A stretch of 64,000 nucleotides of DNA, taken from the NCBI GenBank assembly GCA_030067915.1, contig JASGCC010000549.1:1-64000 (forward strand), written 5' to 3'. This document shows positions 42,720-54,877 of this stretch, piece by piece. Position numbers and translations under genes: made by a program. The stretch comes from Hydractinia echinata (Eukaryota; Cnidaria; Hydrozoa; Anthoathecata; Hydractiniidae). Under the pieces are notes generated by a model. It saw nothing but the letters and a program-made list of their open reading frames with translations. It was not told the DNA's origin and searched no databases. Numbering within the stretch: position 1 is the stretch's first letter; each line of letters begins with the position of its first letter.

Positions 42720-45700
42720 TCAGTACAAGTGTTGTGATCTATTTCTAGTGCACAAGAAACCATGTTAAAGGTTCGGGAATGTTCGTTCTTTTATGAGAAT
42801 GATCACATCTCTTATAAAGTTCACTTATAAGTGAAACTTCATTATCAGGCATTGTATCGTGTATCATAAGGTGTTGTATTACCAGGGAATTCCATGAGTC
42901 GCGTGCGATCGCACGCGCACGCGCCCACACACGCTCAACAGCTATCCAGACGTGTGATTCATCGCACATGCTAAATATGCTCTTTACTCGCGTAAAAAGG
43001 CGAAAAAATAACAAAGAAATTATAAAAAGTTAATTTTCTAGAGCGTAGTTAATTTGCCGCTTACGGCAATGCATAAAGCATTTAACTACTATTAAAAACT
43101 ATATTTGAAAAATCAATCGTCTAACATCGTCAGCTTCAACTGTATCATAAAAAACAGTTTATAACCACTTGTGGTTAAATTAAATTATTTTAAAAACGTT
43201 AATTAAATGCCGTGTTTTTTCTTCAGTGTTAAATAAATGCTTGTAAATTAAATGCTGTGTTTTTTCTGCGTGTGTTAAATTAAATGTATGTTAAACATTT
43301 TATTTTAAAATCCTTAACTGTATAAAAGAAGATGCTCCTAATAAATAAAAAATGACCCCCGGTTTTACCATCGTTACGAATAAAAGATAACCTACAGAGA
43401 AAATATAACCCTGGGGACAAGGTTGGGGGTAAATAGCACTACGAACAAAATGGCAAACCATCGCAGTGACTACAACGTGGCACGAGTCAGTGTCTCTTCG
43501 TTCACTGTTTAAATTTAATTATATGGTATTTACTTATTATAACTTACTTCCTACAACGAACCAAGGTGTTTTGTTAATATCTTTAGCACTTTTACACCAC
43601 TTACGGGACTGTTAGGAGTGAAATAAACCAAAAATAAAAATAAAAAAAAACCACGCGCAAATTCTCTAAAATAGATTTACGCGTGCGATGTGTAGCATGC
43701 GTGTTCTTTTCTTCGTGGAATTCCCTGATTATGACCTGAATTTAAGCATTAATCCAATGTATATACCATTTTGTAGCACCATATCCATAAATTAAATTTA
43801 CAATAATGCCATTCTTTTTGTTAGGATCACTTCGTGAAGTGATGTTGGAGCTATAAAGCTCGTAAAACACAGGGGAATTAGAGTGATTCCTGGCAAGAAA
43901 GTTTGCTCTAACTGTTTCATAAAACTGATGCCCCTTCTGACCCAATCGATTTGAATGCGAGTACTGGAACAGGTGCCATTGATGTGATAGACGAAGATGT
44001 AGCAGCTATCGAGAAGGTTATGTCAAAAGAAGAAGAAAAAGAAAGTTTAGATGCATGCCTCAACTTATTAGATGTTTCACCAATGAAACTTCATGGCAAA
44101 CCATGAAGCAGCAGGATAAGTCTTGGCAAACGGAAAATTGACTCTGCAATGGAAGTCATGAAAGATAAAGTTGCAAAATCATTGAACATTATTAAAACTG
44201 ATCTGAATCCATCCAGTGTTGCACATGAAAATGTTAGTGATGAATTACAACAAGATGAGATTAATCAAAGAGAAAGTCACAAATTCTAGTCCGTATCGTG
44301 AGAAAATTCAATATCTCACCCTATGCCCAAACGAGTGGTCAATAGAAAAAGCCAGCAGATATTTTAAAGTTTCTCAATATCTGATTTGAAAAGTTGGAGA
44401 TTTAACCAAAGAATATGACATTTTAACCTTGTCATCACAAAAAGAATTCATTACAAGGATGATGAGATTTCCAGACTTATGCCTGGTCAAAAGGACTTTG
44501 TTAGTATTAGCAGAAATCAGCATAGACAGAAAAGGCTCCTTTTGACAAATCTGAGAAACTCTATGTCAGTTTTAAATTGAAATACCCATCCATAAAAGTT
44601 GGATTTTCAAAATGTTGTAGCTTACGACCCAAGTGGTGTGTCCTTCCTGGCACATCTGGAACGCATTCTGTTTGTGTGTGCACTTACCATCAAAACATGA
44701 AATTGATTCTTGCACCACTTGGCATTTCACACCATGAGCTTTACGAGTTTATTGTTTGTGATGTTACAATAAAGAATGCATGATTCACAGGTGTCCTAAC
44801 TGCCCAGAAAACACGCAGAGACTTGAAGAAAGACTATATGAATTGTTAGGCGATTATGATGATCAGACTATCGTAGAGTATAGTCAATGGACAACAACTG
44901 ACAGAGCTAATTTAGTCTCTTTCTGAGAAAATGTTTCTGAATATGTTACCCTGATAATTCAGCAACTAGAAAGACTAATATCTCACTCATTCATTTCTAA
45001 ATGTCAATCGAAGAACCTGAAAGAACTGAAGGAAAGTTTGGAGGAGAAGCATGTTATAATTCTTGGTGATTTTGCAGAGAATTACAGTTTTGTTGTGCAG
45101 GATGAAGTGCAAGATTTCCATTGGAACAACCTGCAATGCACTCTACACCCTGTTGTCGTTTATTTCAAGAAGGGAGATTTTCTGGAATCGATTTCATACT
45201 ACATCATTTCAGTTGACAATAAACATGATGTTGGTATGGTTTACCAAGTTTAAAAAGAGGTTATAACAGATCTGATGAAGAAACTTGGGCAACTGAGTTT
45301 TGCAACATATTTCTCAGATGGTTGCACAGGCCAATATAAGAATTTCAAAAACCTATATAACCTGTGTCACCATAAAGTCTACTTTAATGTGTAGATGGAA
45401 AATAGGTCTTTTTTGCTATCAGCCATGGGAAGCAACCATGTGACGGAATTGGAGGGACGGTAAAGTGGCCTGTTTCAAAGGCTAGTCTTCAACTGGTAAA
45501 CAAAAATTCTATCCTTAATCCACATGACATGTTTGAATATTGCGAAAACTACATAAAGGAAATAAAATTCATATTTATTTCAAAAGATGTCCCGGTTCAA
45601 ACCAGGGAATCTTTGGCATAAAGATTTACCAAAGCTGTCATCATTCCAGGTACCAGGAGCTATCATGATTTCATTCCAATCAGCAAAAACAGCATTAGCA

Positions 45701-46070
45701 TGAAATATTGTAGTCAAGATAAAGAAATTGCAACAACTTTCTCATTTTCAGGTGAAAATCCTAGCATAAGCAATACTGAGTTATTGAAAAGCATTAAATC
45801 TCTATATTTTTTTTTAGCTGTTATTATGAACAACATTGGTGGATTGGTTTGGTTCTTGAGAAAGATGAAGAACAAGAAGATCTTCATATCGAGTTCATGC
45901 ATCCACATAGTCCTAGTCCATCATTTGTGTGACCAATTACCGAGGATCTTTGTTGGGTACCGTATAATCACATTTTGTGCAATATTGATAGCCCTATTAC
46001 CACAACTGGTAGATCATATACTATCAGTGAAACAGACATTGTAGCAATCCGGACGAAAGTTGTACATTAA
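42720..46070 (+). pseudogene. DDE-like transposon gene, broken
   Basis: Fragments follow in one order on the plus strand: YKCCDLFLVHKKPC (42,733), HRGIRVIPGKKVCSNCFIK (43,870-43,925), SWSIEK-like helix region (REKIQYLTLCPNEWSIEKAS, 44,310), LRPKWCVLPGTSGTHSVCVC (44,615), GDFAENYSFVVQDEVQDFHW (45,065), FSDGCTGQYKNFKNLYN (45,315), QPCDGIGGTVKW (45,435) and VPYNHILCN...YTISETDIVAI to a stop at 46,070. This is a protein family I know from Hydra and arthropod genomes, with conserved Asp in GDF, FSDG and PCDG that could form an RNase H-like catalytic site; that role is inference. At least five frameshifts or stops, plus an 845-bp insertion at 42,883-43,727, make it dead. Confidence 0.7.
42883..43727. 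mobile_element. 845-bp MITE inserted in the transposon gene
   Basis: The ends are CAGGGAATTCCA and TGGAATTCCCTG. Flanks ATTAC and ATTAT suggest a 5-bp duplication with one change. Interior motifs include TTAAATGCTGTGTTTTTTCT repeats and alternating CGTGCGATCGCACG near the left end. Non-coding. Confidence 0.75.
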
Positions 46071-46597
46071 ACTTTTATTTTGTTTTACAGTGTGTTATTA
46101 ATAGCGGAACTGAGATTATGCAGGTTTTTTCAACAAGAAACTTACTTGGTTCAGCCTTGATTTTCGTGCATTTTTCACCCCTGTTTTATAACCTTAAAAT
46201 GCTTTTCGTCAAGAGCCCTGTCAAAATTTGATTTGTCAAGTTTCTCAATATTTTGCGAGTTAGCAGTTGAAAGTACCTATAATTTTAGCCACATGTTTCT
46301 TATAATCGTGTTTCTTATGAAAAAGTGTGTATTTGTTGTGATAAAGTATAGCAATATTATCCATCCAGTAAACCAGGAAGCACATTTAAAAACAATATGA
46401 AACTAAGCCATTATGTAGACTAGAGTATATAATTTGCGTTGACAATTTTTTGGATTGTTTATGTTACAACTATTTTAGTTATCGCCCATAGCAACGGGTG
46501 CTGTATGTTAGAATATATGAATGATAAACCAAATTATTACAACAATATCTTTTAAACTAGCCACTTTTGTGTCTTTTAACCCTTATTATGAGATTCC

Positions 46598-47304
46598 CAG
46601 TGTGTTAGCTAGAAATTCTAAATTGAGGCCGTTAGGTCTCAATTGGGAATTTCGATGAAAACATTTTTTTTTAAATTCCATGTTCTTAGATGCCTGGAAA
46701 CAGCCTTTCCCAGCGCATTTTCTTCTAAAACATCTGTCGAAGATTTCGTGTTTTTTAGTCGCATGCTACCATTTTTAACTTCACGTGAAATGCTAATCTA
46801 ACGTTAACGACAAAAGAATAAATAAATAAAAACAATAGTTACAATATTTTTCGATTTAACATTATTTGTTTTCAAAGATTTAACGTAATATTTTGAATTA
46901 TGTGACATAACTTTTCACTACACCTAACTCACTTTCGCTACTTCAACAAATTCCACTCGTACAAATCACATTTCAAATAGAACGTGTTCTTTCAAAGTAA
47001 AACTTTTTTGGATAATCAAGACACGGCAAAGAAGGCAGACAGCGACAAGCCTGAAAAGCTCGCAAGCTTGTGAAACTAAAAATTTCAAAAATATTGATAG
47101 AAATTTTGTAAAGTATCTAGCCCAAAGGAGTGGATAGTGTAGTTTTGGTGTTTCCTGGCATTTATCAACATCAGAATTTTCAAATCATACATGCTCTTCA
47201 AGAACATTGTTGCTGTTTAAAAATCTTCCATTGGGAAAAAGTAAGCTACTTTCGATTGGGAAGAGGCCGTTTACCGGCCTCTATTTACACTAGCTAACAC
47301 CCTG
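46598..47304. mobile_element. 707-bp inverted-repeat element, 5-bp ATTCC duplication
   Basis: The ends are CAGTGTGTTAGCTAG and CTAGCTAACACCCTG, with GAGGCCGTTA...TCTC and GAGGCCG...CCGGCCTC hairpins just inside. ATTCC is on both sides. Non-coding. Confidence 0.7.
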
Positions 47305-48268
47305 ATTCCCCACCCCAAAAACTACAAAGGTACAAATTTTCAGCACTTTAGCACTTGTGGGTTACCAGATAATGAAATTCAAGTGTCGCTAAGGCCGTTG
47401 TCATGGAAAATGTTAAAAGAAAATGGACAATATTAGCAAATTTTAAATTTTGGACACCGCTTTATTTTAAAAACTAAAATTAGGTACACATGTTTCTACC
47501 AGTTAGAGGAACTTACATACCAAATTTCATGCATTTTTGAGGGGGTGGGTTATATCAGTTTTGAAAATCTGATGACTTGACATGGAATGACCCTAAACCT
47601 ATTGTAACCAGGCCTGGTCAAGAACACACGCCATCCTAGATTAATTAACGTTGGTGAGTAAAGGATGGGCGAGCCCATGGATTTATCCATAAGGCAACAG
47701 AACAAAACACAAAAAAATGTTTTACCTTCCCCTTAAATTAAAAACATTTCTTTTACTGAATAGAAGTGCATAAATATTAAAGTTTATCGCAGAAGGTTAA
47801 ATATATTTTAGCGTTTTCTGCTTGGTTTCCAATATAGTCCATAATTGTTGTGCAACTGTTGTTATGCAACTGTCGCGGAGATAGAAAATATTCTATCTCT
47901 GCATTGTTTTTGTTGTACAATATGTGTTTCCAAAAAAGTTGTAACGGTGACTGTTGTGCAAGAAAGCTTGGGCAAATTTTTAAATAAAATTTGTGTTTTC
48001 TAAATGAAAAACAGTGCTTTCAATTCTGTTGATTTAGCCACAAAAAGTAGTGATCTATATACATTTTATGTGGTTAGCCTCATTAATTCCAATGAATTTA
48101 CCCTTGTATATTTGTTGATAACTAACTGTTATTCCATGAATTAACATACTAAGATAAAATAGAAAACGGGTAACTATCGGGATAATATAAACGGATATAA
48201 TCGGGATACATATACACGTCCTTTCCTACTTTTTTTTAATTTTTTTTTTTATCCTAAGTTAAAATAAA
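47305..48268. other. Non-coding outside the MITE copy
   Basis: 47,650-47,700 has GGGCGAGCCCATGGATTTAT with a hairpin, like the Helitron ends. No gene. Confidence 0.45.
47820..47972. mobile_element. Partial copy of the 11.3 kb MITE
   Basis: GCTTGGTTTCCAATATAG, CCATAATTGTTGTGCAACTG and GTGACTGTTGTGCAA follow in the same order as at 11.3 kb. The right end is incomplete. Confidence 0.75.
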
Positions 48269-48273
48269 AGTTC

Positions 48274-48790
48274 CTAAGTTAAAATAAAATCTTTGTATTT
48301 CGACGGTAACTTTCTCTCACGAGTTGACCGTCTAGGTAACTGAGCAGGTAAAGGAGTTGGCTGCTCAGCCAATTGTTGTTCATTGTTGTCAGTGTCTACT
48401 TCCTCTTGTTGTACTTGTGGCTGTTCTTCTATTATTCGTTCTAAGTTCTCATTCTCTGTTATGTTCAACTTTCTCATTTACGGTGCTAAGTCCGGAATTG
48501 TCGGTGTATCATTTCTTAGCACATTCGTGCAGGATCTTACGAATGAAACAACGATTTCGAAGGGTAACTCTATGACTTCCATCAATTCTAACCCTATACT
48601 GTCTGTGAGAGTCTCTGTAATGGAACCAGTCTTGTCCCATCTAGATGAATGATTGCCGTGTTGGTTCTGGACGGCAACAGAATCACCAACTTGCAGTGGT
48701 TGAAGGGCTTGTCGGTTCTCCTTTGTTGATAGGGACATGTACAAAAATGTCGTACGTAATGCTGACATTTCGCATACCTGTTAAACAATG
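48274..48790 (-). pseudogene. Ty3/gypsy integrase C-terminal part
   Basis: The minus strand at 48768-48594 encodes MSALRTTFLYMSLSTKENRQ and then LQPLQVGDSVAVQNQHGN and RWDKTGSITE, the chromodomain-like end of gypsy integrases. 48477-48274 ends LPRRSTRERKLPSKYKDFIL, a usual closing segment. A frameshift lies between. It reads as the continuation of the integrase that stops at 52,315, displaced by 3.5 kb. Confidence 0.85.
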
Positions 48791-49971
48791 CTCTGTAACA
48801 TCCTTATATTTATCTTAAATGGTTTGCAAACTGGTTAAATCATAAGTAGAAAGGTTTGGGTCAAGGTTTGTGTTAGTCCTGTTCCACAGAAGTAAATAGA
48901 AACAGAGATACAGCCCTTTGTTTCTGCAGAAATTTTAAGATGAAAGCGTAACAAGACCCACATACTTTCGAAAGATGTTTTCCTTTATAAACAGTAAATG
49001 ACATTTTTCTGGTTATTGAGACTTACAGTACTTGTTTCTTATATAAACACAGATTACCTCACCAAAAATGAAGTCCAGAAATTGAAAGATGATACCGTAA
49101 CAAGGAAAATAAAATTGAAATTTAGATGAATAACATCTTATGTTTCTTAACACTGATAAGAGTTACAATAACAACAAAAATAAAAATGGAACAATAAGCC
49201 TTTCATTTATCAAATATATACTGCTCCAGTATCTATTCCTCAGAAGAACGAGATGATGTCGTAACGCTTTCAGACTATATTTTCAGAATTGAAGATTTTC
49301 TTTCTTGTGACAGCTGACAATGAAAGGCTTAAGTAACGAAGATGAAGCTTTGTCACTAAATTGCTCCTGTACTAAATTCTGCAATAAGCTATCTTTTTTT
49401 TTCACTTTGTTCTTGTAACACAGAAAAAATGAGATGAAATGTCACATATTCGGGAAATTTTTAGCAGAAAGTTACCATTTCATCCCATTTCTTCCATGAA
49501 AGCACCAAAATGATTGAAAAAAACTGAGATACTTTGTCACAAGCCTTACCACAGAAAATTGGAGGCAGGTTTAACTAGATTTATAAATTTGTTTTATCCC
49601 AAACTTTCTGCTGTTACAGAATTACTTACAGACTGCTGTTACTCATAGCTTATTACTCCAAGTTTTAAATCAATTAACTTTATTAAATCCTGAAGTATAA
49701 TAAAACAGAAGAAATGGGATGAAATGTCACATTTTCTTGAAAAATAACATTTTTGTTACGAATTCATCCCGGTAGTTCTGTGCAAGAGAAAAATAGCTTG
49801 GAACAAAGTACTGAATAGGCTAGCTTCATAATATCTAACAAAAGGTTTCAAACTTATGCTAATGTTCCGCTTAGAAATACTGTGTAAGCTCAAATGAAGC
49901 TATTTTAATCAGAATGAAAATGACTTCTACCGATGTAATATCTCCAAATGCACATTAAAAACATAGTAATC

Positions 49972-50640
49972 CTACAAAGCATCTGTTAAAATGGATTGAA
50001 ACTCATCAATAGTCATTGGTAAGTTTTCATCTAGTGCAATATTTGTGATGAAAATTTCACGAAGGTAAATGAGGATAGGTAAAGGTTTTCTTGGTCGTTG
50101 ATATGTGACTGATTTCCGTCCTTCTTTTACCTTTTGAAGATAAAATATTTCTGCATATGTTTCACCTTTGAGAATGTAATGCCCATTTTTGTCACTTAAA
50201 TCCTGTTCAGCTATGCCTTTCGATAATACCTCAGCAATAAAAAATGGTTCAATTGCATTGGGTGGACTTTTCATTCCTATGAAGGTACCAGGTTCAATTA
50301 AAGTTACACTTTTTTTGATGTGAGTCATAATGATCTTTTCTTCTAAACTTTTTATCACACTTAGTACAGGTAAAGAGTGTCTTAGTGTGCACCACCATGT
50401 GTTCCTTTAACTTTGACTTATATTGAAAGACCTTAGTGCATTGATTTCATGTAAATTCCTTCTTGACTTTCAATCCACTACACAATTTTTTATGTTGAGT
50501 TAAGTTATTTTGATGTTTTAACTTGGTGTTGCATGCTGTACACATAAATCCGCTAGCTAACTTGACTATTCTATTTTCTTTTTTCTCAATAGGTCGACCA
50601 TTGCAATCTTTCTTCATTGTCTATGATGATGTCTACTTCT
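49972..50640 (-). pseudogene. C2H2 zinc-finger protein with an uncharacterised C-terminal domain
   Basis: From 50,600 on the minus strand three fingers are read: MCTACNTKLKHQNNLTQHKK followed by LC; a second that lacks its first Cys because a TGA stop replaces it (NQCTKVFQYKSKLKEHMVVH); and FTCTKCDKKFRRKDHYDSHQ followed by KKC. After a one-base frame change an open region of about 115 residues follows (LIEPGTFIGMKSPPNAIEPF, then FIAEVLSKGIAEQDL and GHYILKGETYAEIFYLQK) to a stop at 49972. I recall similar PGTF...SPPNA..PFF segments in other cnidarian predicted proteins but cannot name a function. The copy is broken and lies in the segment inserted in a gypsy element. Confidence 0.6.
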
Positions 50641-50959
50641 TTGCATTCGGTGACTAAAGGATTTTCTACAACCAATATTGAGACACTAATAGGCTTTTGT
50701 TTACAGAGTTAAGCAATTGTCACTATATACTTGAAAAAAGCAGCAACAGCCATGGCAAAATAAATACATGGCAAAATAAATACAGAGAAAAAAAGAAAGC
50801 ACTCTTAAGTGCACCATGTGCCAATTTATAACTCCATCTCAGCTGACTTCATATCACTAACTGATTCTATTCTATTAAATCTAGTAATTTATTTCTCTTC
50901 TTTGTTCCTCTGGGAGTTCCAAATATTCATTTTCTCTTCTTATCTATTTTTGGGGGTTA

Positions 50960-51486
50960 CCTTAAGTGGATAAATTTTGGTGAGGATTAAATTTGGCGAA
51001 TTTCGGCGAAATTCGCCAAATTAAATACCTGCCAAAATTTTGATAACTGACCATTCGCCAAATTAAATACTCGCCAAATTTAACATAATTTATCGTTCGC
51101 CAAATTAAATCCCCGCCAAATTTAAAAAAAATACGTTTTTTTTAATTAAAAAAAATAATGTTTTTTTCCCCCAAAAAACGAACTTTTTTTTATATTTACA
51201 ACAAGTTTTATAATACAAGTATAAAGAGGATTGTTACAGGTAAATCTTGTGTTTATATATACGTTTATTCTTATTTTTTATAAAACATTTCAAGACATAA
51301 AAATTCATTTCTTTGTGTCACTCGCCAAAATAAATCCCCGCCAAAATAAACATTTTTTTGTATTCGCCAAATTAAATACTCTCCAAATTTTATAAAATTG
51401 ATCATTCGCCAAATTAAATCCCCGCCAAATATTCCATTTTGGTCATTCGCCAAATTAAATACTCGCCAAAATTTATCCTCTTAAGG
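50960..51486. mobile_element. 527-bp MITE with TA duplication and CGCCAAATTAAAT repeats
   Basis: The ends CCTTAAGTGGATAAATTTTG and the inverse of CCTTAAGAGGATAAATTTTG are flanked by TA. At least eight copies of TTCGCCAAATTAAAT with ACTCGCC or CCCCGCC spacers fill both ends. It starts CCTTA like the 33.4 kb MITE and uses the same kind of target. Confidence 0.9.
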
Positions 51487-51489
51487 TAT

Positions 51490-52270
51490 ATCTATTTTTA
51501 GACCCCCATGGGGCATCCAAATATAAATTAATTTATTTTAAGAATCCACTAAGGAATTTGATTTAGATTTGATCAACAGTAACTTCGTTTAAGTTAGGAA
51601 ATTTATATTAAGAATTATTTTACAAAAATAATGATGAATTTGTACAATCCTACATGCCTAAATGTCATATGTCAAAACCACATGAGAAAAAAAACAGTTG
51701 CCTAAACGCCATATGTCAAAACCAAATGAGAAAAATATCTTATCTTTGTTAAATAAATCGGTTTTTTTTTAAGTAATGTTTAAGTTAACTGGAAAACAGG
51801 CCAGACTTTGCTCCAGAATGTTCCAGAAACATCTTTTTTCTTCCAATTAAGGTAAAATTAATACTTTAGTTTCTTTTCTATCTTTATCTTGACTCTTTTT
51901 TCTCCCTTTAAACATACTTTGACTCAAAAAAAGTAATTTGAATTTAGTTTTGAAGTATTTTTGAGTGTTGTTACAGATGCATCCGTATCTTCCTTGTAAG
52001 GTATGTTACGCTCTTCTTTTTATTGACAAGCCAGATACCATAAAGCTAAACCACAAATTTATAAAGGTGCAACATCTTTATATGGCTTTGTAAGAACAAT
52101 GGAGTTGCTTTTGTCACAAAATGTTACTCTCTTCTTTGCAATCGAAATACTTGGACTTGAAATTTTCATGATATTGTGACCACATCATCCCAAGATGTGA
52201 CTTGACCAAATTTCAAGTCTTTACGAGCATTTATATTCGAATGAGAGATAAAGAGAGATTTTTCTGATTT
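51490..52270. other. Non-coding
   Basis: A 40-bp segment (CCTAAAYGCCATATGTCAAA) occurs twice near 51,660 and 51,705. No gene. Confidence 0.5.
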
Positions 52271-52314
52271 TTGAAATGTCAGCATTACGTACAACATTTT
52301 TGAATATGTCCATA

Positions 52315-53382
52315 ATTCGAATCGACAAACGTGTGTCTTCTCACGAGCGTCGGCTAGATCGGACCATTCTCTTCAAAATGAAATTGGATGTGGGAGGTGA
52401 TCAGCAATGTTTGACCAAAGAGTAACTCAGCGGGAGATACTCCCATATCTGGTGCGGGTGTGTTCCTGTGGAGTAGAAGGGCTTTTGTGACTGCTTCGGT
52501 ATCCCGGTATCTTGTTGGACGTTCGATGGAAGGATGCGTTTCATGGTTTTCACAGCAATTTCGGCCCTTTCGTTGCTCTCTGGCATGTATGCTGATGAAA
52601 GTCGATGGTGTATTCCCCAGTTCTTCAGGAAGGTGTTGAAATCGTTGGATTTATACGGTGGGCCTCCGTCGGACAAAATTTCTTCTGGGATGCCAAACGT
52701 GCTGAAGTATCGGCGGAGGTTGTTTTTAAGAGTTGATGCGTTCAAGGAGGTCCGTAAACAGGCGACTTTGGTCCAGCCAGAAAAACGATCTGCGTAGATC
52801 AAGTATTTCTGGCCAATCATGTGGAAGTGGAAAATGGATTATGATGGTTGAGGTCGCCTTTCGAAAGGTTCTTTCGGTTGCGATGGACCGATCTCATTAC
52901 ATCTCTGACAGTTTAAACGTTTGTTTTGAATGTCAGAGTTCACCTGGCCAGAAAAATCGTTGTCTAGCATTACTTTTCATGGACGATACTCCTTGATGAC
53001 CGATATGGAGTTCATCCAGCATACGTGTTCGAAGGGATTTAGGGATTAGTGGTATTCCCTTGGTGAAGATCATGTCGTTGCTGGTGTACAAGCGTTCACG
53101 TAAGGACCAGAATTTGAGCAAGTTTGGCGGGACGGATTCCTTGTATGTTGGGAATTCTTCTTCAATTAGCTGACATAAGTGACGATAGTTCTGATCATTT
53201 TGTGCGTGCTTTCGGATCGTGTCAAGACGGATTGTATCACCCGGTGGTTCTAGGGCAATGTCTTCTTCGATGTAGGGAACACAATTGTCGACGTCGATCG
53301 CTGCAATGGGTTTCATTTGCGATGTTGCGTCGGATGCTGGATTCTTCTCTCCAGGAATATGAATAACTTTGAATTTGTACAT
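52315..53382 (-). pseudogene. Ty3/gypsy integrase, zinc-binding and catalytic core
   Basis: 53382-52933 runs from the end of RNase H (VIHIPGEKNPASD) through LDELHIGHQGVSSMKSNARQ, the His-His half of the integrase zinc-binding domain; the Cys half (LNCQRC) is near 52,905 in another frame. 52820-52401 holds the catalytic core with YADRFSGW, ILSDGGPPYKSNDF and PESNERAEIAVKTMK, so all three acidic residues (D, D, E) are present. Frameshifts separate the parts. The sequence after LADHLPHPISF near 52,370 shifts frame again and is cut at 52,315. Confidence 0.88.
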
Positions 53383-53392
53383 GAAGATCTTT

Positions 53393-53914
53393 TCACGAGC
53401 CCTCCGCCTTCAATTGATGCATACCGACTCTCCGAGTCTTTCGTGAATCGGGAACCAGCGTATATTGTTTTCCAATGGTCAGGACCGCAGAAAACATATC
53501 ATTGTTTGGGCACTGGCAATGTTTTTGAAATAGTGTAAAGCCTATACCGGTCTTTGCCCAGCCTGTTGACAACCACATTGGTCGGTTTAGCTTAAATGAT
53601 TTGACTCCATCCTTGATAGAGTTAATAATTTCCAATTTTGATTGTTTAAACACTGCTTCTAGGGTGTCATCCCAGTAAAATTTCTTTCCCTTCTCTAAGA
53701 GTTCTCGAAAGGGTGCCATGACGGGGGCTTGTGCAAAGGCGTATGTCGTCTGATTGATCAAACCGAACCAGGATCGTACGTTCTTAATACATGTTGGTGT
53801 GGGAAAGTCTTGGATGGCTCAAATGGGAGCTTTGCGCTATGACTCCCTTCGCAGGACCCTCATTGATAGCAGTACCAATAGGAACTGAAGAGGCTATCCT
53901 GGGTAAATAATTTC

Positions 53915-53946
<32 letters not shown>

Positions 53947-54833
53947 GAGCAGATGGGCTGTACCCATCGTTGGTTATATCAAACCCAGCAAATTCCACTG
54001 TATCCATGGCGAAGTGAAACTTGTCCGGGTTGAAGATGACACCGTTTGTCGCACTGAGACGAATGTATTGAACACAATGCCAAAACGACTTAGTAATGTC
54101 ATTGTCCCAAAGGTTGGAATCATCAATACATCGAGCTACTCTAGGAAAGTCGAAACGCTTGGTGTACCGTCGCCGGACGCTTGGTGTAACGTCCCCATTC
54201 TGTGATAAATGTTGTTGCATCTCGGGCTTCTGCCGATAAGGCGACGCTGTGGTACCCGTTACAAGCGTCCAGAATGATTTTCTTCACTTTAGGTGGGATC
54301 GAGCTGATGATGTGGAATGGGGTCTGTGTGTGGTGCGTTTCCCTGCGAGTGGCTTTATTCAGCTCATGAAGATCAACGGTTCGTCTGGGTGTGCCGTTCT
54401 TCTTTGGAACAACGACCATACGGGAGCACCACGTGGTTGGATGTCCTGGGGGCACCGGTTCGATTATACTGAGTGCGACGTCAGAGTCAAGTTGGGATTT
54501 TATGTCGTATTTCCAATGATGCGGAATCGGAATCGGGGTGTGAACGGCTTTAGCCGGATGATCTGGCAAGAACGAAATTTGAAGCGGTCCGCCGGTCATC
54601 ACCTGGAGTTTCTGGTGCTTGCATACGTTAAACGCGCTACTTGCGTAATAATTCTTAATCCATTTCTCAATGTCTAATCGGTGGTCATTAGTTGGTGGAA
54701 ATGGCAGCTTTTCGGGTAATGGTGGACAAGGTGATCGTTTTTTACAACCGTACGGCGCGAGGAGGGTATCTTGCGAATCTGGTCTTGCGGTTGTGGCGTT
54801 GTCGGAAGGGTCTTTGGGGAATGAATTGCTCAA
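53393..54833 (-). pseudogene. Ty3/gypsy reverse transcriptase and RNase H
   Basis: 54833-54141 contains the RT start: VALSIIEPVPPGHPTTWCSR, MVVVPKKNGTPRRTVDLHEL and ILDACNGYHSVAL. 54220-53894 holds CIDDSNLWDND, the YxDD motif with Tyr changed to Cys, and FHFAMDTVEFAGFDIT. 53761-53393 holds RSWFGLINQTTYAFAQAP, the connection, and WLSTGWAKTGIGFTLFQKHC, where the first RNase H Asp (usually TDWS) is Gly. A (TAA)n tract and about 90 bp of foreign sequence at 53,825-53,945 interrupt RT. Dead by several criteria. Confidence 0.88.
53825..53945. repeat. (TAA)n plus about 90 bp inserted in the gypsy RT
   Basis: RT motifs resume on both sides. The insert has nine or so TAA units at 53,918-53,944 next to sequence that matches nothing in the RT family. 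It may be a short retroposed fragment ending in a microsatellite. Confidence 0.6.
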
Positions 54834-54877
54834 AATAGCTAAGCGTTTGAGAGCAGTTTGTGAGAGGTATGTGTTGG

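Larger units (their letters stand above)
48780..52315. mobile_element. 3.5-kb segment interrupting the gypsy integrase
   Basis: The integrase sequence leaves at 52,315 and resumes at about 48,780. At 52,277-52,313 a 37-bp piece of the resumed part is present again in inverted orientation, so the segment is bounded by an inverted duplication. Inside are a zinc-finger pseudogene, a MITE at 50,960-51,486 and non-coding sequence with two AAATGAGATGAAATGTCACA-like segments (49,430 and 49,715). Whether it is one element or a rearrangement is not resolved. Confidence 0.6.

Noticed and set aside
43742..43945. A minus-strand 67-residue frame
   Set aside because: The plus strand here encodes the GKKVCSNC block of the transposon family, so this is a shadow.
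54249..54677. A 142-residue plus-strand frame
   Set aside because: Antisense to the gypsy RT.
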